DNA of 64,000 nt, taken from positions 186,001 to 250,000 of the forward strand of contig NZ_JADQDB010000006.1 of the NCBI RefSeq assembly GCF_015694405.1. Reading direction: 5' to 3'. Positions 16,845 to 27,636 of the stretch are shown piece after piece (the stretch's first letter is position 1; each line of letters starts with the position of its first letter). The stretch is from Pelagibacterium limicola (lineage in GTDB: Bacteria; Pseudomonadota; Alphaproteobacteria; Rhizobiales; Devosiaceae). Under the pieces are notes generated by a model that saw nothing but the letters and a program-made list of their open reading frames with translations, was not told the DNA's origin and made no database searches. The translations under genes and the position numbers were made by a program.

Positions 16845-17519
16845 TTACCGTTCGCCGAACAGCGCCGATCCCACCCGCACCTGGGTCGCCCCCATGAGAA
16901 CGGCGGTTTCGAAATCCGCGCTCATACCCATGGAAAGCTTTTGTACGCCAGCCTGTTCCGCCAGGGCCGCCAGTTGTGCGAAAAATGGGCCCGCAGGGAG
17001 TTCCGCTGGCGGAATACACATAAGCCCCACCACCTCGAGCCCATGGACCGTTCGGCATCGGGCGACAAAATCCTTAGTCTCCGCAACAGCGATTCCGGCC
17101 TTTTGCGGTTCGGCTCCGATATTGACCTGAACAAAACACGGCAGGCGCCGGCCTTGCCTTTGCATTTCCTCGGACAGCACCCTGGCCAGCTTTTCGCGAT
17201 CCACGCTCTCGATGCAGTCGAAAAGAGCAACCGCGTCCCTGGCCTTGTTGGTCTGGAGTGGCCCGATGAAGTGCAGCATGATGTCGGGATATTGCGCCTT
17301 GAGCGCGGGCCATTTGACTTGCGCCTCCTGCACCCGGTTTTCGCCGAAAACCCGGTGGCCGACCTCGAGCAAGGGCACAATGGCCTCCGGGTCGAAGGTT
17401 TTCGAGACGGCCACGAGGTCGGGCGCTTTTCCCGCGCCGATTCGCCTGGCGGCGCGGGCGATGCGATCATTTATGGCAGCTAGGCGCTCTGCGGCGGATT
17501 CCGGGGTACTCTGGGGCAT
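16845..17519 (-). CDS. YggS/PROSC family PLP-homeostasis protein
   Basis: A 224-residue single-domain TIM-barrel protein binding pyridoxal phosphate, with roles in PLP and amino-acid homeostasis. The PLP lysine is in LVAVSKTFDPEAI (about residue 40). Other family motifs are FGENRVQEAQVKW, HFIGPLQTNKAR and LSMGMSADFETAV near the C-terminus. Full length for the family. It is divergent from leuS, as often seen in this order. Confidence 0.93.
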   Translation of the reverse strand: MPQSTPESAAERLAAINDRIARAARRIGAGKAPDLVAVSKTFDPEAIVPLLEVGHRVFGENRVQEAQVKWPALKAQYPDIMLHFIGPLQTNKARDAVALFDCIESVDREKLARVLSEEMQRQGRRLPCFVQVNIGAEPQKAGIAVAETKDFVARCRTVHGLEVVGLMCIPPAELPAGPFFAQLAALAEQAGVQKLSMGMSADFETAVLMGATQVRVGSALFGER

Positions 17520-17600
17520 CAGCGGAGTTGACCTCGCTTGGCTTTTCTGGTGATGGTCCCCTACCCAAATCCACGGTCAATCGAGAAGTCAAGGACCGGC

Positions 17601-20243
17601 ATGCCCATCATGGTCGAGCCCCAGGAAAAGAGCGCCGGCGACGCCCGGGCCGAGCGTTACAACCCGCGCGAGAGCGAGCCGTTCTGGCAGGGCGTGTGGT
17701 CGGAGCGCGAAAGCTTTGCCTCGCGCGAGAACGACACACGTGAACCTTATTACGTCCTTGAGATGTTCCCCTACCCCTCGGGCCGCATCCATATGGGCCA
17801 TGTGCGCAACTATACGATGGGCGATGTGGTCGCGCGCTTCCAGCGGGCCAAGGGGAAAAACGTACTCCACCCTATGGGTTGGGATGCCTTCGGCATGCCC
17901 GCGGAAAACGCGGCCATGGCCAATAGGGTCCATCCGCGCGAATGGACCTATGCAAACATCGCGGCAATGCGCAAGCAATTGCAATCAATGGGTTTTTCGC
18001 TCGATTGGGGCCGGGAGTTCGCGACCTGCGACGAGGATTATTACCACCGCCAGCAGATGCTGTTCCTCGATTTTCTTGAGAATGGCCTCGTTACCCGCAA
18101 GACCTCAAAGGTCAACTGGGACCCGGTGGACCAGACTGTCCTGGCCAATGAACAGGTGATCGACGGGCGCGGCTGGCGCTCGGGCGCGCTTGTCGAGCAG
18201 CGCGAGCTGACTCAGTGGTTCTTCAAGATTTCCGACTTTGCCGAAGACCTACTCGCTGGGCTCGATACGCTCGAGAATTGGCCGGAAAAGGTGCGGCTGA
18301 TGCAGCGCAACTGGATCGGGCGCTCCGAGGGACTGCGCATTCTTTTCGAAATCGTCGACGGCGGTACCGTCGAAGTGTTTACGACGCGCCCCGATACCTT
18401 GTTCGGTGCCTCCTTCATTGCGCTTTCGGCCGACCACCCCCTTGCGGCGGAACTCTCCAAGTCCGATCACGCGCTCAAGGCATTCGTTGCCGAATGCCGC
18501 CGTATGGGGACGGCCGCCGAAGCAATCGAGACGGCGGAAAAAAAGGGTTACAGAACCCCCCTGACGGTCAGGCACCCTGTGATCGAGGGGGCTACGCTCC
18601 CGGTATACGTCGCCAACTTCGTCCTCATGGAGTATGGAACCGGCGCCATTTTCGGCTGCCCGGCGCACGACCAACGGGATCTCGATTTCGCCAACGCTTA
18701 CGGCTTGCCGGTCTTTCCGGTCGTGCTGCCCGAAGGGGAAAGCGCGGAAACATTCGCTGTAACCACAGAGGCTTATACCGGTCCGGGCATTGCCTTCAAT
18801 TCGGGTTTCCTTGATGGGCTGGCGATCGACGACGCCAAGGAGAAGATCGCCTCCGTCCTCGAAGCCCGCACCATAGAGGGCGCGCCGCAAGCCACCCGGC
18901 AGGTCAATTACCGCCTGCGCGATTGGGGCATTTCGCGTCAGCGCTATTGGGGATGCCCGATCCCGGTGATCCACTGCGAGGTGTGCGGGGTCGTCCCCGT
19001 GCCCAAAAAGGATCTGCCGGTGCGCCTGCCCGAGGACGTCGAATTCGACACACCCGGCAACCCGCTCGACCGGCACCCAACCTTCCGCAACGTCGATTGT
19101 CCGCAATGCGGCGCGCCAGCTCGGCGCGAAACCGACACGATGGACACCTTCGTTGATTCGTCCTGGTACTTCGCGCGCTTTACCGCGCCACATGCCGATG
19201 CGCCGACGATTCCGTCCCTCGCGGACAAGTGGCTGCCGGTCGACCAGTATATAGGCGGGATCGAGCACGCGATCCTCCACCTGCTCTATTCGCGCTTTTT
19301 CACCCGCGCGATGCAAAAATGCGGTCACCTGGACGTCGCCGAACCCTTCAAGGGGCTCTTCACCCAGGGCATGGTCACGCATGAAACCTACCGCGACGCC
19401 AAGGGCGAATGGGTGGCGCCCGCCGATGTCCGCATCGAGACGTCCGAGGGTGTTCGCATCGCCCGGCATCTTGCGACCGGCACCGAGATCGCCATCGGTT
19501 CGGTCGAGAAGATGTCGAAGTCCAAGAAAAACGTGGTCGATCCCGATGAGATGATCGCAACCTATGGTGCCGATACGGCGCGCTGGTTCGTCCTCTCCGA
19601 TTCGCCTCCCGAACGTGACGTCCAATGGACCGAGGCGGGCATCGAGGGCGCCTGGCGTTTTGTTCAGCGTGTCTGGAAGCTCGTCAATGACGCCCGGGCG
19701 GTGATCGAGCTTCCTGCCCAGCCCGGCGGCGGCGATGCGGTCGCAAGCGAAATGCTCAAGGTTGCCCATCGGGCCACCGCCCATGTGGGCAGCGACATCG
19801 CCGGCTTGCGGTTTAACCGCGCCGTCGCCCAGATCCACGAGTTCGCCAACGCCATCTCCCGTTTCATCAATGAAATGGACCCATCACCGGCCGAGGTCCG
19901 TATCGAGGCGCTCCGCGTCGCCGTGACCCGCCTCGTGCAGCTGATTGCGCCGATGATGCCGCACCTGGCCGAAAGTTGCTGGCGGATCTTGGGATACGAA
20001 TCGCTCGTCTGCGATACGCCATGGCCCGAGGCTGATCCAAGCTACCTCGTTGACGATACGGTGGTCCTGGCCGTGCAGGTCAACGGCAAGCGCCGCGGCG
20101 AGATCGAAGTGGCAAAAGATGCGCCGAATGCCGACGTCGAGGCAAAAGCCTTGTCACTGGAAGCAGTTGCGCGCATTCTCGGGACGAACCCGCCGCGAAA
20201 GGTAATCGTCGTGCCCAACAGGATCGTCAATGTGGTGGCCTAG
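17601..20243 (+). CDS. leuS: Leucyl-tRNA synthetase
   Basis: An 880-residue class I synthetase charging tRNA-Leu. The HIGH motif is HMGH at about residue 64, and KMSKSKKN begins near 637. The CP1 editing domain lies between them ([12 protein letters not shown] and [12 protein letters not shown]). A zinc-type insert with CEVCG and CPQCG is visible. ATG 17601 has AAGGA 5 nt upstream; ATG 17610 is also possible. A longer in-frame reading back to 17538 adds a non-family leader. Heads an operon with lptE and holA. Confidence 0.96.
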   Translation: MPIMVEPQEKSAGDARAERYNPRESEPFWQGVWSERESFASRENDTREPYYVLEMFPYPSGRIHMGHVRNYTMGDVVARFQRAKGKNVLHPMGWDAFGMPAENAAMANRVHPREWTYANIAAMRKQLQSMGFSLDWGREFATCDEDYYHRQQMLFLDFLENGLVTRKTSKVNWDPVDQTVLANEQVIDGRGWRSGALVEQRELTQWFFKISDFAEDLLAGLDTLENWPEKVRLMQRNWIGRSEGLRILFEIVDGGTVEVFTTRPDTLFGASFIALSADHPLAAELSKSDHALKAFVAECRRMGTAAEAIETAEKKGYRTPLTVRHPVIEGATLPVYVANFVLMEYGTGAIFGCPAHDQRDLDFANAYGLPVFPVVLPEGESAETFAVTTEAYTGPGIAFNSGFLDGLAIDDAKEKIASVLEARTIEGAPQATRQVNYRLRDWGISRQRYWGCPIPVIHCEVCGVVPVPKKDLPVRLPEDVEFDTPGNPLDRHPTFRNVDCPQCGAPARRETDTMDTFVDSSWYFARFTAPHADAPTIPSLADKWLPVDQYIGGIEHAILHLLYSRFFTRAMQKCGHLDVAEPFKGLFTQGMVTHETYRDAKGEWVAPADVRIETSEGVRIARHLATGTEIAIGSVEKMSKSKKNVVDPDEMIATYGADTARWFVLSDSPPERDVQWTEAGIEGAWRFVQRVWKLVNDARAVIELPAQPGGGDAVASEMLKVAHRATAHVGSDIAGLRFNRAVAQIHEFANAISRFINEMDPSPAEVRIEALRVAVTRLVQLIAPMMPHLAESCWRILGYESLVCDTPWPEADPSYLVDDTVVLAVQVNGKRRGEIEVAKDAPNADVEAKALSLEAVARILGTNPPRKVIVVPNRIVNVVA

Positions 20244-20727
20244 CATCCGTAACGGCGCGCTCGGCATGATCGCACTGGCCGCCCTCGTCCTTTCCGGTTG
20301 CACGGTGACCCCTCTGCACGCGGACCGTACGACGGTGGGATCCGGCGCGCGCCCGATGGCCTATGCCGTGCCGTCCTCCCGGCTCGAGCAGGTTGTCTAT
20401 CAGACCCTGGCCGCCCGGCTCGGCACCGCACGCGGCGAAAACGCGTTGCAGTTGACGGCGAGTGTTTCGGTCTCCCAGTCCCGTATCGGGCTCTCGAACC
20501 CTCCGTCTCCTGTGGTCGACCGTCAGATCGTCGCGACCATCCGTTATCGCGTTGAAAGAGAAGGCGAAATTGTAGCCTCGGGCACACGAACGGGCACCTC
20601 GGGCTATCGCTCCACCGGACAGATCGTCGCAGACGATGCCGCGCGGCAGAATGCGGACGAAGAGGCGGTGCGCGCCGCTACACAGGCGGTTATCGCCGCA
20701 CTCCTGTCTGATCCTGCTTTGCAATGA
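20230..20727 (+). CDS. lptE: LPS-assembly lipoprotein LptE
   Basis: A 165-residue outer-membrane lipoprotein that plugs the LptD barrel during lipopolysaccharide export. A signal peptide ends in the lipobox LVLSGC, giving lipid-modified Cys24. The remainder is the LptE fold ([16 protein letters not shown] and the [13 protein letters not shown] segment). The start overlaps the leuS stop by 14 bp, and its own stop overlaps holA (ATGA). The leuS-lptE-holA order is well conserved across proteobacteria, which supports the call despite weak sequence conservation. Confidence 0.88.
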   Translation: MWWPSIRNGALGMIALAALVLSGCTVTPLHADRTTVGSGARPMAYAVPSSRLEQVVYQTLAARLGTARGENALQLTASVSVSQSRIGLSNPPSPVVDRQIVATIRYRVEREGEIVASGTRTGTSGYRSTGQIVADDAARQNADEEAVRAATQAVIAALLSDPALQ

Positions 20728-21746
20728 CGGCGCTCAAAGGCAAGGACATCGCCGCTTTCCTTGCCCGGCCTGACCTCTCACAAGGGCTGGTTCTCGTCTA
20801 TGGGCCCGATGCCGGCCTTGTCAGCGAAAATGCTGGCCTTGTCGTCAAACGGCAGATGGGAGAAAATCCCGATCCGGAGTCGCTCATCACCCTGCAGATG
20901 AGCGAGATCGAGGCCGATCCGCAACGCCTGGGGATCGAGACGCGCACGCCCTCGCTTTTCGGAGGCGACAGGCTGATCCGCATCCGCAACGCAAACAACA
21001 AGCTCGCCCCGACGCTGGCCGAATTGCTCGATGAGGGCCTTCCTGTGCTTGTTGTTGTCGAAGGCGGCGATTTCAAGCCTTCGGAGGCCCTACGGAAGCT
21101 CGCCGAAGCCCGAAAGGATGCCCGTGCGCTGCCCTGTTATGCCGATACCGGCCAGGCCGTCGATCTACTGATCCGCCAGACCCTGGCGGAAAACAAGATC
21201 CGCTCGGAACCCGATCTCGCGCCACTGTTGCGCGACATGCTCGGCAATGACCGCCAAGTGACGCGTCGTGAACTCGAAAAGCTCGTGCTTTATGCGGGCG
21301 AAGGCGGCACCCTCACCCGCGACGATGTACTGGCCCTCTGCGGTGACAACGGAGCACTAGCACTCGATGCGATGGTCGATGCCATCGGGACAGGCCATGC
21401 AGGCAGGCTCGACGATGCGATGATCCGCGCGGGTGCCGCAGGCACCGACGCGCAGCGTCTCCTCGCCGTTGCGCTAGGCCATTTTTCGCGCTTGCGCGCG
21501 ATGCGTGCGGAAATCGACGCGGGGGCGACGGCTGACCAGGTTCTTGCCCGCGCCACTCCGCGCGTCCATTTTTCCCGCAAGTCGGCATTGGAACAGCAAT
21601 TGCGGCTATGGACCGATTCCAGCCTGGCGGCGGCCTGCGCGCGTCTCGCCGGCGCTATCGCGCAAAGCCGCAAGACCGCCCCGCTGGCGCCGGCCATAGC
21701 GCGCCAAGCCCTGCTCGCGATCTGCATGGCCGCGGCCCGCCGGTAA
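20724..21746 (+). CDS. holA: DNA polymerase III delta subunit
   Basis: A 340-residue clamp-loader subunit that opens the beta clamp. The N-terminal region has the expected LVLVYGPDAGLVSENA and later SLFGGDRLIRIRN motifs; the C-terminal third has the delta collar domain (DAMVDAIGTGHAGRLDDAM). Length is normal. Coupled to lptE by a 4-bp overlap. It converges on parB, with 69 bp between them holding a parS-like site. Confidence 0.93.
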   Translation: MTALKGKDIAAFLARPDLSQGLVLVYGPDAGLVSENAGLVVKRQMGENPDPESLITLQMSEIEADPQRLGIETRTPSLFGGDRLIRIRNANNKLAPTLAELLDEGLPVLVVVEGGDFKPSEALRKLAEARKDARALPCYADTGQAVDLLIRQTLAENKIRSEPDLAPLLRDMLGNDRQVTRRELEKLVLYAGEGGTLTRDDVLALCGDNGALALDAMVDAIGTGHAGRLDDAMIRAGAAGTDAQRLLAVALGHFSRLRAMRAEIDAGATADQVLARATPRVHFSRKSALEQQLRLWTDSSLAAACARLAGAIAQSRKTAPLAPAIARQALLAICMAAARR

Positions 21747-21788
21747 TTTATTACGTAATTTCAAAGACTTGAAAGAAAACCCGCGCAA

Positions 21789-21804
21789 TGTTTCACATGA
21801 AACG
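21789..21804. promoter_or_regulatory. parS-like ParB-binding site (centre variant)
   Basis: TGTTTCACATGAAACG matches the parS consensus TGTTTCACGTGAAACA at 14 of 16 positions; the centre G is changed to A. It lies between holA and parB, 12 bp from the parB stop codon. Confidence 0.65.
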
Positions 21805-21815
21805 CGGCGCTTCGC

Positions 21816-22694
21816 TTAGCCAATCAACCGCGAGCAGACGAGGTCGAGTTGGTCGAGCGTCTTGTAGCGGATTTCAAGTTTGCCGCCCTTGTCCTTGTGA
21901 TCGAGGGTGACAGAAAGCCCCAGCGTGTCGGAAAGCTGCTTTTCCAGCGCCAAGGTATCGGCGTCCTTGACCGCAGGCGAGCGCGGCGCCGAGGGAACCC
22001 CCTTGCGGGCTTCGGTGTCTTTCTGGTGCAGTGCTTCGGCCTCGCGGACCGAAAGACCAGCCGAAACGATGCGATGCGCCAGGCCGAGCGGGTCTTCCGA
22101 AGTAATGAGGGTGCGGGCGTGACCCGCCGTCAATTCACCGCGCTCGAGCATGGACTGCACTTCGGCTGGCAGTTTCAAAAGCCGCAGTGTGTTCGCGACA
22201 TGGGAGCGCGACTTGCCGATGACCTGCGCAAGATCCTGCTGCGTGTATTCGAACTGTTCGATCAGCTGCCCGTAACCCTGCGCCTCTTCGAGCGGGTTAA
22301 GGTCGGCGCGCTGGACGTTTTCGATAATGGCTAGCTCGAGCGCTTCCTTATCATCCACCTCGCGGACGATGACCGGAACTTCATGCAAGCCGGCGCGCTG
22401 TGCGGCTCGCCACCGCCGCTCGCCCGCAATAATCTCGAACACATCGGGCCCTTGATCGCTCGGTCGCACCAGAAGCGGCTGCATCACGCCTTTTTCGCGA
22501 ATCGAATTGGTGAGATCCTCGAGAAGCTCGGGATCGAAACCCTTGCGCGGATTGGCCCGGCTCGCGATGATGAATTCGACCGGCAGGCGGCGCACGCCCG
22601 AACCGGTATCGGCCTGCCGCGGCGCGTCGACTGGGGTCATGTCGCCGATAAGCGCGGCGAGACCGCGACCGAGACGCGAGGGTTTATCGTTCAT
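21816..22694 (-). CDS. parB: Chromosome-partitioning protein ParB
   Basis: A 292-residue ParB/Noc-type CTPase clamp that loads at parS and spreads. N-terminal RLGRGLAALIGD is the usual ParA-stimulating leader. The CTP-binding GERRWRAAQRAGL box (near residues 95-107) and the HTH segment QQDLAQVIGKSRSHVANTLR are clear, and the C-terminus is the dimerisation region. ATG 22694 is chosen because GGAGAG lies 8 nt upstream; ATG 22709 would overlap the parA stop. Acts on the parS sites in this window to segregate the origin. Confidence 0.96.
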   Translation of the reverse strand: MNDKPSRLGRGLAALIGDMTPVDAPRQADTGSGVRRLPVEFIIASRANPRKGFDPELLEDLTNSIREKGVMQPLLVRPSDQGPDVFEIIAGERRWRAAQRAGLHEVPVIVREVDDKEALELAIIENVQRADLNPLEEAQGYGQLIEQFEYTQQDLAQVIGKSRSHVANTLRLLKLPAEVQSMLERGELTAGHARTLITSEDPLGLAHRIVSAGLSVREAEALHQKDTEARKGVPSAPRSPAVKDADTLALEKQLSDTLGLSVTLDHKDKGGKLEIRYKTLDQLDLVCSRLIG

Positions 22695-22705
22695 GGTACT
22701 CTCCA

Positions 22706-23506
22706 TCATGCGGCCCGCAGCTGCCGCTCACGCTTGATGACCTCGGTGGCCAGCCGCAGATAAGCTTGGCTACCAGCGCATTTGAGATCATAAAGCAGAG
22801 CTGGCTTGCCATAGCTCGGCGCCTCGCTCAAGCGCACATTGCGCGGGATGACCGTGTCGTAGACAAGCCCGCCCATATGCTCGCGCACATCGCTCAGAAC
22901 TTGCTCCGAAAGATTGTTGCGCTTGTCGTACATGGTCATCACCACGCCCTGGATCGAAAGCGCGGGATTGAGCGTGGAGCGAATTTGCTCAATTGTTTGA
23001 AGCAGTTGGCTTAAACCCTCAAGAGCAAAGAACTCGCACTGCAACGGCACCAGCACAGCATGAGCAGCCGTGAGGGCATTGATCGTCAGAAGGTTGAGCG
23101 AAGGTGGGCAATCGACCAGCACATAGGTCACGGGCTTACCGTCGATCAAAACCTCTCCGACGTTCCGCAGAGCCTCACGTAACCGGAAAGCGCGGTCGCG
23201 TTCGGTGGCAATGGTCAATTCCACGCCAAGAAGGTCCATCGTCGAGGGGACGACCGCCACATTGGGTACGCTGGTTGCCACAGTGGCATCGGCCACGCTC
23301 GCCTCACCCAATAGCAAATCATACGAGGAACGCTCGCGCTGTTGCCGCGACAGACCTAGTCCCGTCGAAGCATTGCCTTGCGGGTCGAGATCTACGATCA
23401 GCACACGCTCTCCGATCGCCGCAAGCGCAGTAGCGAGATTGATCGCGGTCGTCGTCTTGCCGACGCCGCCCTTTTGATTGGCAAGGGTTAATATACGCGG
23501 ATGCAT
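22706..23506 (-). CDS. parA: Chromosome-partitioning ATPase ParA
   Basis: A 266-residue deviant-Walker ATPase that moves ParB-parS complexes. KGGVGKTTT (residues 12-20) is the deviant P-loop with the signature lysine; LIVDLDPQGNAST and VLVDCPPSLNLLTINAL are the other nucleotide-site motifs. The start is ATG 23506, preceded by GGAGG. Overlaps parB by a few bases in one operon with rsmG and mnmG upstream, the classic origin-proximal order. Confidence 0.96.
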   Translation of the reverse strand: MHPRILTLANQKGGVGKTTTAINLATALAAIGERVLIVDLDPQGNASTGLGLSRQQRERSSYDLLLGEASVADATVATSVPNVAVVPSTMDLLGVELTIATERDRAFRLREALRNVGEVLIDGKPVTYVLVDCPPSLNLLTINALTAAHAVLVPLQCEFFALEGLSQLLQTIEQIRSTLNPALSIQGVVMTMYDKRNNLSEQVLSDVREHMGGLVYDTVIPRNVRLSEAPSYGKPALLYDLKCAGSQAYLRLATEVIKRERQLRAA

Positions 23507-23539
23507 GTGGCCTCCGGCCCCGATGGGGCCCATTCCAGA

Positions 23540-24208
23540 TCACGCGATCCGCTCAAGGCTCGAAATCTCGAGAATTACACCCTGGGGATCGACTATACTT
23601 TGATGCTTTACCACAGCCGTGCGCCAGACTGAATCCGCCTCACGCATTTCTTCACCATATTCCCGCCCCTTATGCAGAAAAGCCGTTGTGCCTGGCTGCC
23701 AGAAATGAGCGAGATAGCCGAAAAGCATAGGCAAACCGGCCAATGCACGCGCTGTAAGCACGTGAACGGCGCCCATTTCAGCAATGTCGACCTCTTCGAT
23801 CCGTTGGGCGTGAACGGTCGCGGGAAGCCCAAGCTCGCGGACGATGGCCTTCAAAAACGCACATTTGCGGGTGCGGGACTCGATCAAATGGAGGTGAACA
23901 GGGCGGTTCTTGAGAGCAATTGCCAAAGGCAAGGCGGGAAATCCGCCACCAGAGCCGATATCCACGATCCTGGCCGGCGTTTGCGCCGCGATATGGGCCT
24001 CGATTAGCGGCAAGAGCTGGAGCGAATCGAGAATGTGCCGTTCCCACAGCGCGCCCACTGTTTCACGTGAAACGAGATTCTGCATGTGCTGCCATTTTTC
24101 GAGGCTGGCGCAAAACCGTTCCAGATCGGCTTGAACCTCCGCCTGCCTACGCCCGAAACTTGTGGCGAAGGGGGCGAGTGACCCTGTTTTGTCGGCTAGG
24201 ATGGTCAC
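23540..24208 (-). CDS. rsmG: 16S rRNA m7G527 methyltransferase RsmG (GidB)
   Basis: A 222-residue SAM-dependent methyltransferase that modifies G527 of 16S rRNA. Motif I is [16 protein letters not shown] (about 92-107) and [13 protein letters not shown] follows. The conserved NLVSRET segment is encoded by a parS sequence (24059-24074), as in many bacteria. Start overlaps the mnmG stop (ATGA), so the genes are translationally coupled. Confidence 0.95.
   Translation of the reverse strand: MTILADKTGSLAPFATSFGRRQAEVQADLERFCASLEKWQHMQNLVSRETVGALWERHILDSLQLLPLIEAHIAAQTPARIVDIGSGGGFPALPLAIALKNRPVHLHLIESRTRKCAFLKAIVRELGLPATVHAQRIEEVDIAEMGAVHVLTARALAGLPMLFGYLAHFWQPGTTAFLHKGREYGEEMREADSVWRTAVVKHQSIVDPQGVILEISSLERIA
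24059..24074. promoter_or_regulatory. parS site inside rsmG
   Basis: TGTTTCACGTGAAACG matches the parS consensus at 15 of 16 positions, the best match in the window. It encodes VSRET of RsmG. It lies 0.5 kb from parA. Confidence 0.88.
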
Positions 24209-26070
24209 CCGGCCTTCCTCTCCATCGTGCCCCGCCGGATGACCGCGAGGATGAGTGTCAGCGCCGCAGGTGTCACCCCCTCGATTCGCTGCGCCTGGGC
24301 AATGGTCTGAGGCCGGGCAGCAAGGAGCTTTTGCTTCATCTCGTTCGAAAGCCCCGGCAGCGCGGCGTAGTCGAGCCAGGCCGGGATCTCGCGCGCCTCA
24401 TCGCGCCGCACTGCCTCGACGTCTTCCTTCTGGCGTTCGAGATAGACCGAATATTGCGCGTCAATAGCTAGTTGATCGTAAGTCTCTGGCTTTATTGATG
24501 AAATTTCCGGCCAGATGGTTTCGACTGCTACCCGTGCAACGTCCGGATAGCTCATCAACTCGAATGCAGAGCGGCGAACGCCGTCGGCATTGACATTGAC
24601 CCCGGCCTTGCGCGCCTCGGTGGGCGAGACGGTCAGCGACCTCAGGAGCAGACGCCCACGCTCCAGGGACTGCCGGCGCTCAAGGAAATGCTCCCGGCGG
24701 CGTTCTCCCACCAGGCCCACATCGATCCCCAATTGGGTCAGCCGCTGGTCCGCGTTGTCCACCCGGAGATGGAGCCGGAATTCCGCGCGCGACGTGAACA
24801 TGCGATAAGGCTCGGTTACGCCCCGCGAGATCAGATCATCGATCATGACGCCGAGATAGGAATTGGTGCGCGAAAGGACTAAGGGCTCCCGCCCAAGGGC
24901 GGCAAGCGCTGCATTGGCTCCAGCGAGCAGCCCTTGGGCAGCGGCTTCCTCATAACCGGTCGTTCCATTGATCTGTCCGGCAAGATAGAGCCCCGGCAGA
25001 GCGCGCAACATCAAGGCCGGTGTCAGTTCACGCGGGTCGACATGATCGTATTCTATCGCGTAACCAGCACGCTTGATGGCGACGTTCTCCAGCCCCGGCA
25101 TGGTCTTGAGAAAGGCAAGTTGCACATCTTCAGGCAGCGACGTGGAGAGTCCGTTGGGGTAGATCGTCGGATCGTCCAACCCCTCTGGCTCGAGGAAAAC
25201 CAGATGGCTGTCCCGATCTGAAAAGCGCACAATCTTGTCTTCGATCGAAGGGCAATAGCGTGGCCCCCTTGATTGAATGCGACCAGAATACATTGCGGAT
25301 TTCGCAAGATTTTCCGAAATGATGCGGTGCGCCGCGACATTGGTTCGAGTTTCGTAACACGCGATTTGCGTGATTTCGATCGTCTCTGTTAGAGCCGAGA
25401 ACGGTTCGGGTGGGTTGTCGCCCATCTGGGGCTCAAGGACGGAAAAATCGATTGAATGAGCGTCAAGCCGCGGCGGGGTCCCGGTCTTGAGCCGGCCAAG
25501 CTGAAGCCCGAGCGCCTCAAGGCGTTCGGACAAACCGAGGACCGGTTTTTCGCCTGCCCTCCCCGCCGGGATGGTTTCCTCGCCACGGTGTATCAGGCCC
25601 CGCAGGAAGGTGCCGGTCGTGAGAACGACGGCCTTGGCCATAATCCGGCGTCCGTCAAGCAGGACGACGCCGCGCACTTTACCATCGGCGACGATGAGAT
25701 CGTCGACTTCCCCTTCGACGATCTCGAGATGTGGAGTGGCCAGGAGTTCTGCCTGCATAGCCTCGCGATAAAGCTTGCGGTCCTCCTGTGCACGCGGACC
25801 GCGCACGGCGGGTCCCTTGCGGCGATTGAGGACGCGGAACTGGATGCCACCCTTGTCGGCGATACGGCCCATCAGACCATCAAGCGCGTCGATCTCGCGC
25901 ACCAGATGCCCCTTGCCGAGCCCTCCAATAGCTGGGTTGCAACTCATCTCGCCAACGGTCGCGAAGCGGTGGGTAACGAGTGCCGTCGCAACCCCAAGCC
26001 TGGCCGATGCCGCAGCGGCCTCCGCCCCGGCATGTCCGCCACCGACAATGATAACGCCGTAATCGTTCAT
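24205..26070 (-). CDS. mnmG: tRNA-modifying flavoprotein MnmG (GidA)
   Basis: A 621-residue FAD protein that, with MnmE, installs (carboxymethyl)aminomethyl groups on wobble uridine-34 of tRNA. N-terminal FAD motif [14 protein letters not shown] (about 6-19), then [20 protein letters not shown] and [11 protein letters not shown]. The C-terminal helical tail for MnmE contact is present ([20 protein letters not shown]). Length is standard. In operon with rsmG-parA-parB downstream; parS sites lie upstream. Confidence 0.96.
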   Translation of the reverse strand: MNDYGVIIVGGGHAGAEAAAASARLGVATALVTHRFATVGEMSCNPAIGGLGKGHLVREIDALDGLMGRIADKGGIQFRVLNRRKGPAVRGPRAQEDRKLYREAMQAELLATPHLEIVEGEVDDLIVADGKVRGVVLLDGRRIMAKAVVLTTGTFLRGLIHRGEETIPAGRAGEKPVLGLSERLEALGLQLGRLKTGTPPRLDAHSIDFSVLEPQMGDNPPEPFSALTETIEITQIACYETRTNVAAHRIISENLAKSAMYSGRIQSRGPRYCPSIEDKIVRFSDRDSHLVFLEPEGLDDPTIYPNGLSTSLPEDVQLAFLKTMPGLENVAIKRAGYAIEYDHVDPRELTPALMLRALPGLYLAGQINGTTGYEEAAAQGLLAGANAALAALGREPLVLSRTNSYLGVMIDDLISRGVTEPYRMFTSRAEFRLHLRVDNADQRLTQLGIDVGLVGERRREHFLERRQSLERGRLLLRSLTVSPTEARKAGVNVNADGVRRSAFELMSYPDVARVAVETIWPEISSIKPETYDQLAIDAQYSVYLERQKEDVEAVRRDEAREIPAWLDYAALPGLSNEMKQKLLAARPQTIAQAQRIEGVTPAALTLILAVIRRGTMERKAG

Positions 26071-26143
26071 GGCTCTTGAGTCTTGTTCTGCCGCGCGCGT
26101 GGGGCCGAGGCCCTAAGTTCCCTTGCCGCAAAGCGCGCTTTGA

Positions 26144-26159
26144 TGTTTCACGTGAATCG
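26144..26159. promoter_or_regulatory. parS site (mnmE-mnmG intergenic, copy 1)
   Basis: TGTTTCACGTGAATCG matches parS at 14 of 16 positions. One half-site carries GATTC instead of GTTTC on the opposite strand. It lies 36 bp from an identical copy. Confidence 0.83.
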
Positions 26160-26179
26160 CGCCACGCATAATTCAATCG

Positions 26180-26195
26180 TGTTTCACGTGAATCG
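26180..26195. promoter_or_regulatory. parS site (mnmE-mnmG intergenic, copy 2)
   Basis: TGTTTCACGTGAATCG is identical to the copy at 26144. Two exact copies 36 bp apart, both non-coding, argue for selection. Confidence 0.83.
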
Positions 26196-26220
26196 CCGAT
26201 ACTCCTGCAGAGCTAAAGCG

Positions 26221-26236
26221 CGTTCCACGTGAATCA
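26221..26236. promoter_or_regulatory. parS-like site overlapping the mnmE stop
   Basis: CGTTCCACGTGAATCA matches parS at 13 of 16 positions. Its reverse complement TGATTCACGTGGAACG is exactly the site found at 52769 and differs by one base from that at 62953. The last three bases form the mnmE stop codon. Confidence 0.7.
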
Positions 26237-27553
26237 TTTGCCGATACAGAATCCGGCAAATAACCGGTCCAGTACTGCCTCGCTGTCGATCAGGCCGATC
26301 AGGCCAGCGAGCCTGTCGGACGCTCGGCGCAAATCTTCGGCGCAGATCTCGGCATGTGCGAAATGCGCCAATGCCCCTTTTACGTCGTCGACTGCCGCTT
26401 CGATCGCCATGCGATCGCGCATATGGCTGATGAGAACGGGTTCACCTGCACCGAAGCGGTCTTCCATATGGCTTTGCAGCCGGTTTAGCAAGTCGCCAAT
26501 ACCCTCGCCGGTATTGGTCGAGATTGCAAAATCGACGGAAGTTCTGGTCGGGCCGAGATCTGATTTTGTAGCGATAGTCCAAACCGGGGTATCGCCTTTC
26601 ACCTCTGAGGGGATGCCGGCATCCGCATCGGGGGCAATCAGCCACAAAACGAGATCGGCGGAAGTCATCGCCGTTCGCGCCCTGCGAATGCCTTCGGCTT
26701 CGGCAAGGCTACCAGTTTCGCGCAGGCCGGCGGTGTCCGTGAGGATCACTAGGGAGCCACCGAGATCGATGGCAACATCCTTGGTATCGCGTGTCGTACC
26801 GGCTTCGGCCGTGACGATGGCCAGGTCGGACCCTGCCAAAGCATTGAGAAGGCTTGATTTTCCGGCATTGGGCGCACCAGCGAGCACGACGCTAAAACCT
26901 TCACGGACAATGCGGCCACGCTCGAAACCTGAAAACGCTTCCTCCATGCTTGCGGCGAGCGCGGCTAGTCCGTCCGAGAAATGCGCTGGTAGGGCAAAGG
27001 GGACGTCATCCTCGTCGGAAAAGTCGAGATGGGCTTCGATTTCGGCGCGTGCGGCAAGGAGCTCGTTGCGCCACGTGACCACGAGGGTTGACAGCTCGCC
27101 TTCAAGGCGCGCAAGCGCCTGCCGGCGCTGGTGTTCCGTTTCCGCGGCAAGCAGGTCACCCAGGCCTTCGATGGCCGTCAGATCGAGCTTGCCGTTTTCG
27201 AAGGCGCGTCGGGCAAAATCTCCCGGACCGGCAAGCGAAATTCCCGGCATTCCGCATAGCGTCGCAAGGATGGCCTTGATCCCGGCGGGCGAGCCGTGCA
27301 CCTGCAACTCCGCGCAGTCCTCGCCTGTAAAGGAATTGGGCGCCGGAAAGACCGCGACCATTCCTCTGTCGAGAAAAACGCCGGTTTGCGGATCGATGAG
27401 CGAAACTAGAGAGAGGCGCCGGGGCGGCGGCAGACCACCGCACAGTTCGCGCACCGCATCCAGGGCTGCGGAACCTGAAAGACGTATCACCGCGACGCCG
27501 GAAGGCAAGCTGCCGGACGACAGCGCAACAATGGTCTTCGATTGTCCGGTCAC
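26234..27553 (-). CDS. mnmE: tRNA modification GTPase MnmE (TrmE)
   Basis: A 439-residue GTPase partner of MnmG in wobble-uridine modification. The N-terminal formyl-THF-binding domain starts with TIVALSSG; the G1 motif GAPNAGKSSLLNALAGSD and the TRD/DTAGLRE elements are clear; the C-terminus ends with the catalytic FCIGK. The start is GTG 27553; no in-frame ATG lies nearby upstream and the Shine-Dalgarno is weak, so the exact start is less certain than the gene. Confidence 0.94.
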   Translation of the reverse strand: MTGQSKTIVALSSGSLPSGVAVIRLSGSAALDAVRELCGGLPPPRRLSLVSLIDPQTGVFLDRGMVAVFPAPNSFTGEDCAELQVHGSPAGIKAILATLCGMPGISLAGPGDFARRAFENGKLDLTAIEGLGDLLAAETEHQRRQALARLEGELSTLVVTWRNELLAARAEIEAHLDFSDEDDVPFALPAHFSDGLAALAASMEEAFSGFERGRIVREGFSVVLAGAPNAGKSSLLNALAGSDLAIVTAEAGTTRDTKDVAIDLGGSLVILTDTAGLRETGSLAEAEGIRRARTAMTSADLVLWLIAPDADAGIPSEVKGDTPVWTIATKSDLGPTRTSVDFAISTNTGEGIGDLLNRLQSHMEDRFGAGEPVLISHMRDRMAIEAAVDDVKGALAHFAHAEICAEDLRRASDRLAGLIGLIDSEAVLDRLFAGFCIGK

Positions 27554-27636
27554 GTCCGGCCCGTCATCCGTTTCTATAGGCTCAGCGGCTCAAATAGTCG
27601 CGGAGCCGCACACCTGCAAGGCCACAGTGCGGCCGG

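Noticed and set aside
18249-19838. A 529-codon minus-strand frame opposite leuS
   Set aside because: LeuS motifs are intact on the plus strand across the whole interval; the antisense translation has no recognisable domain.
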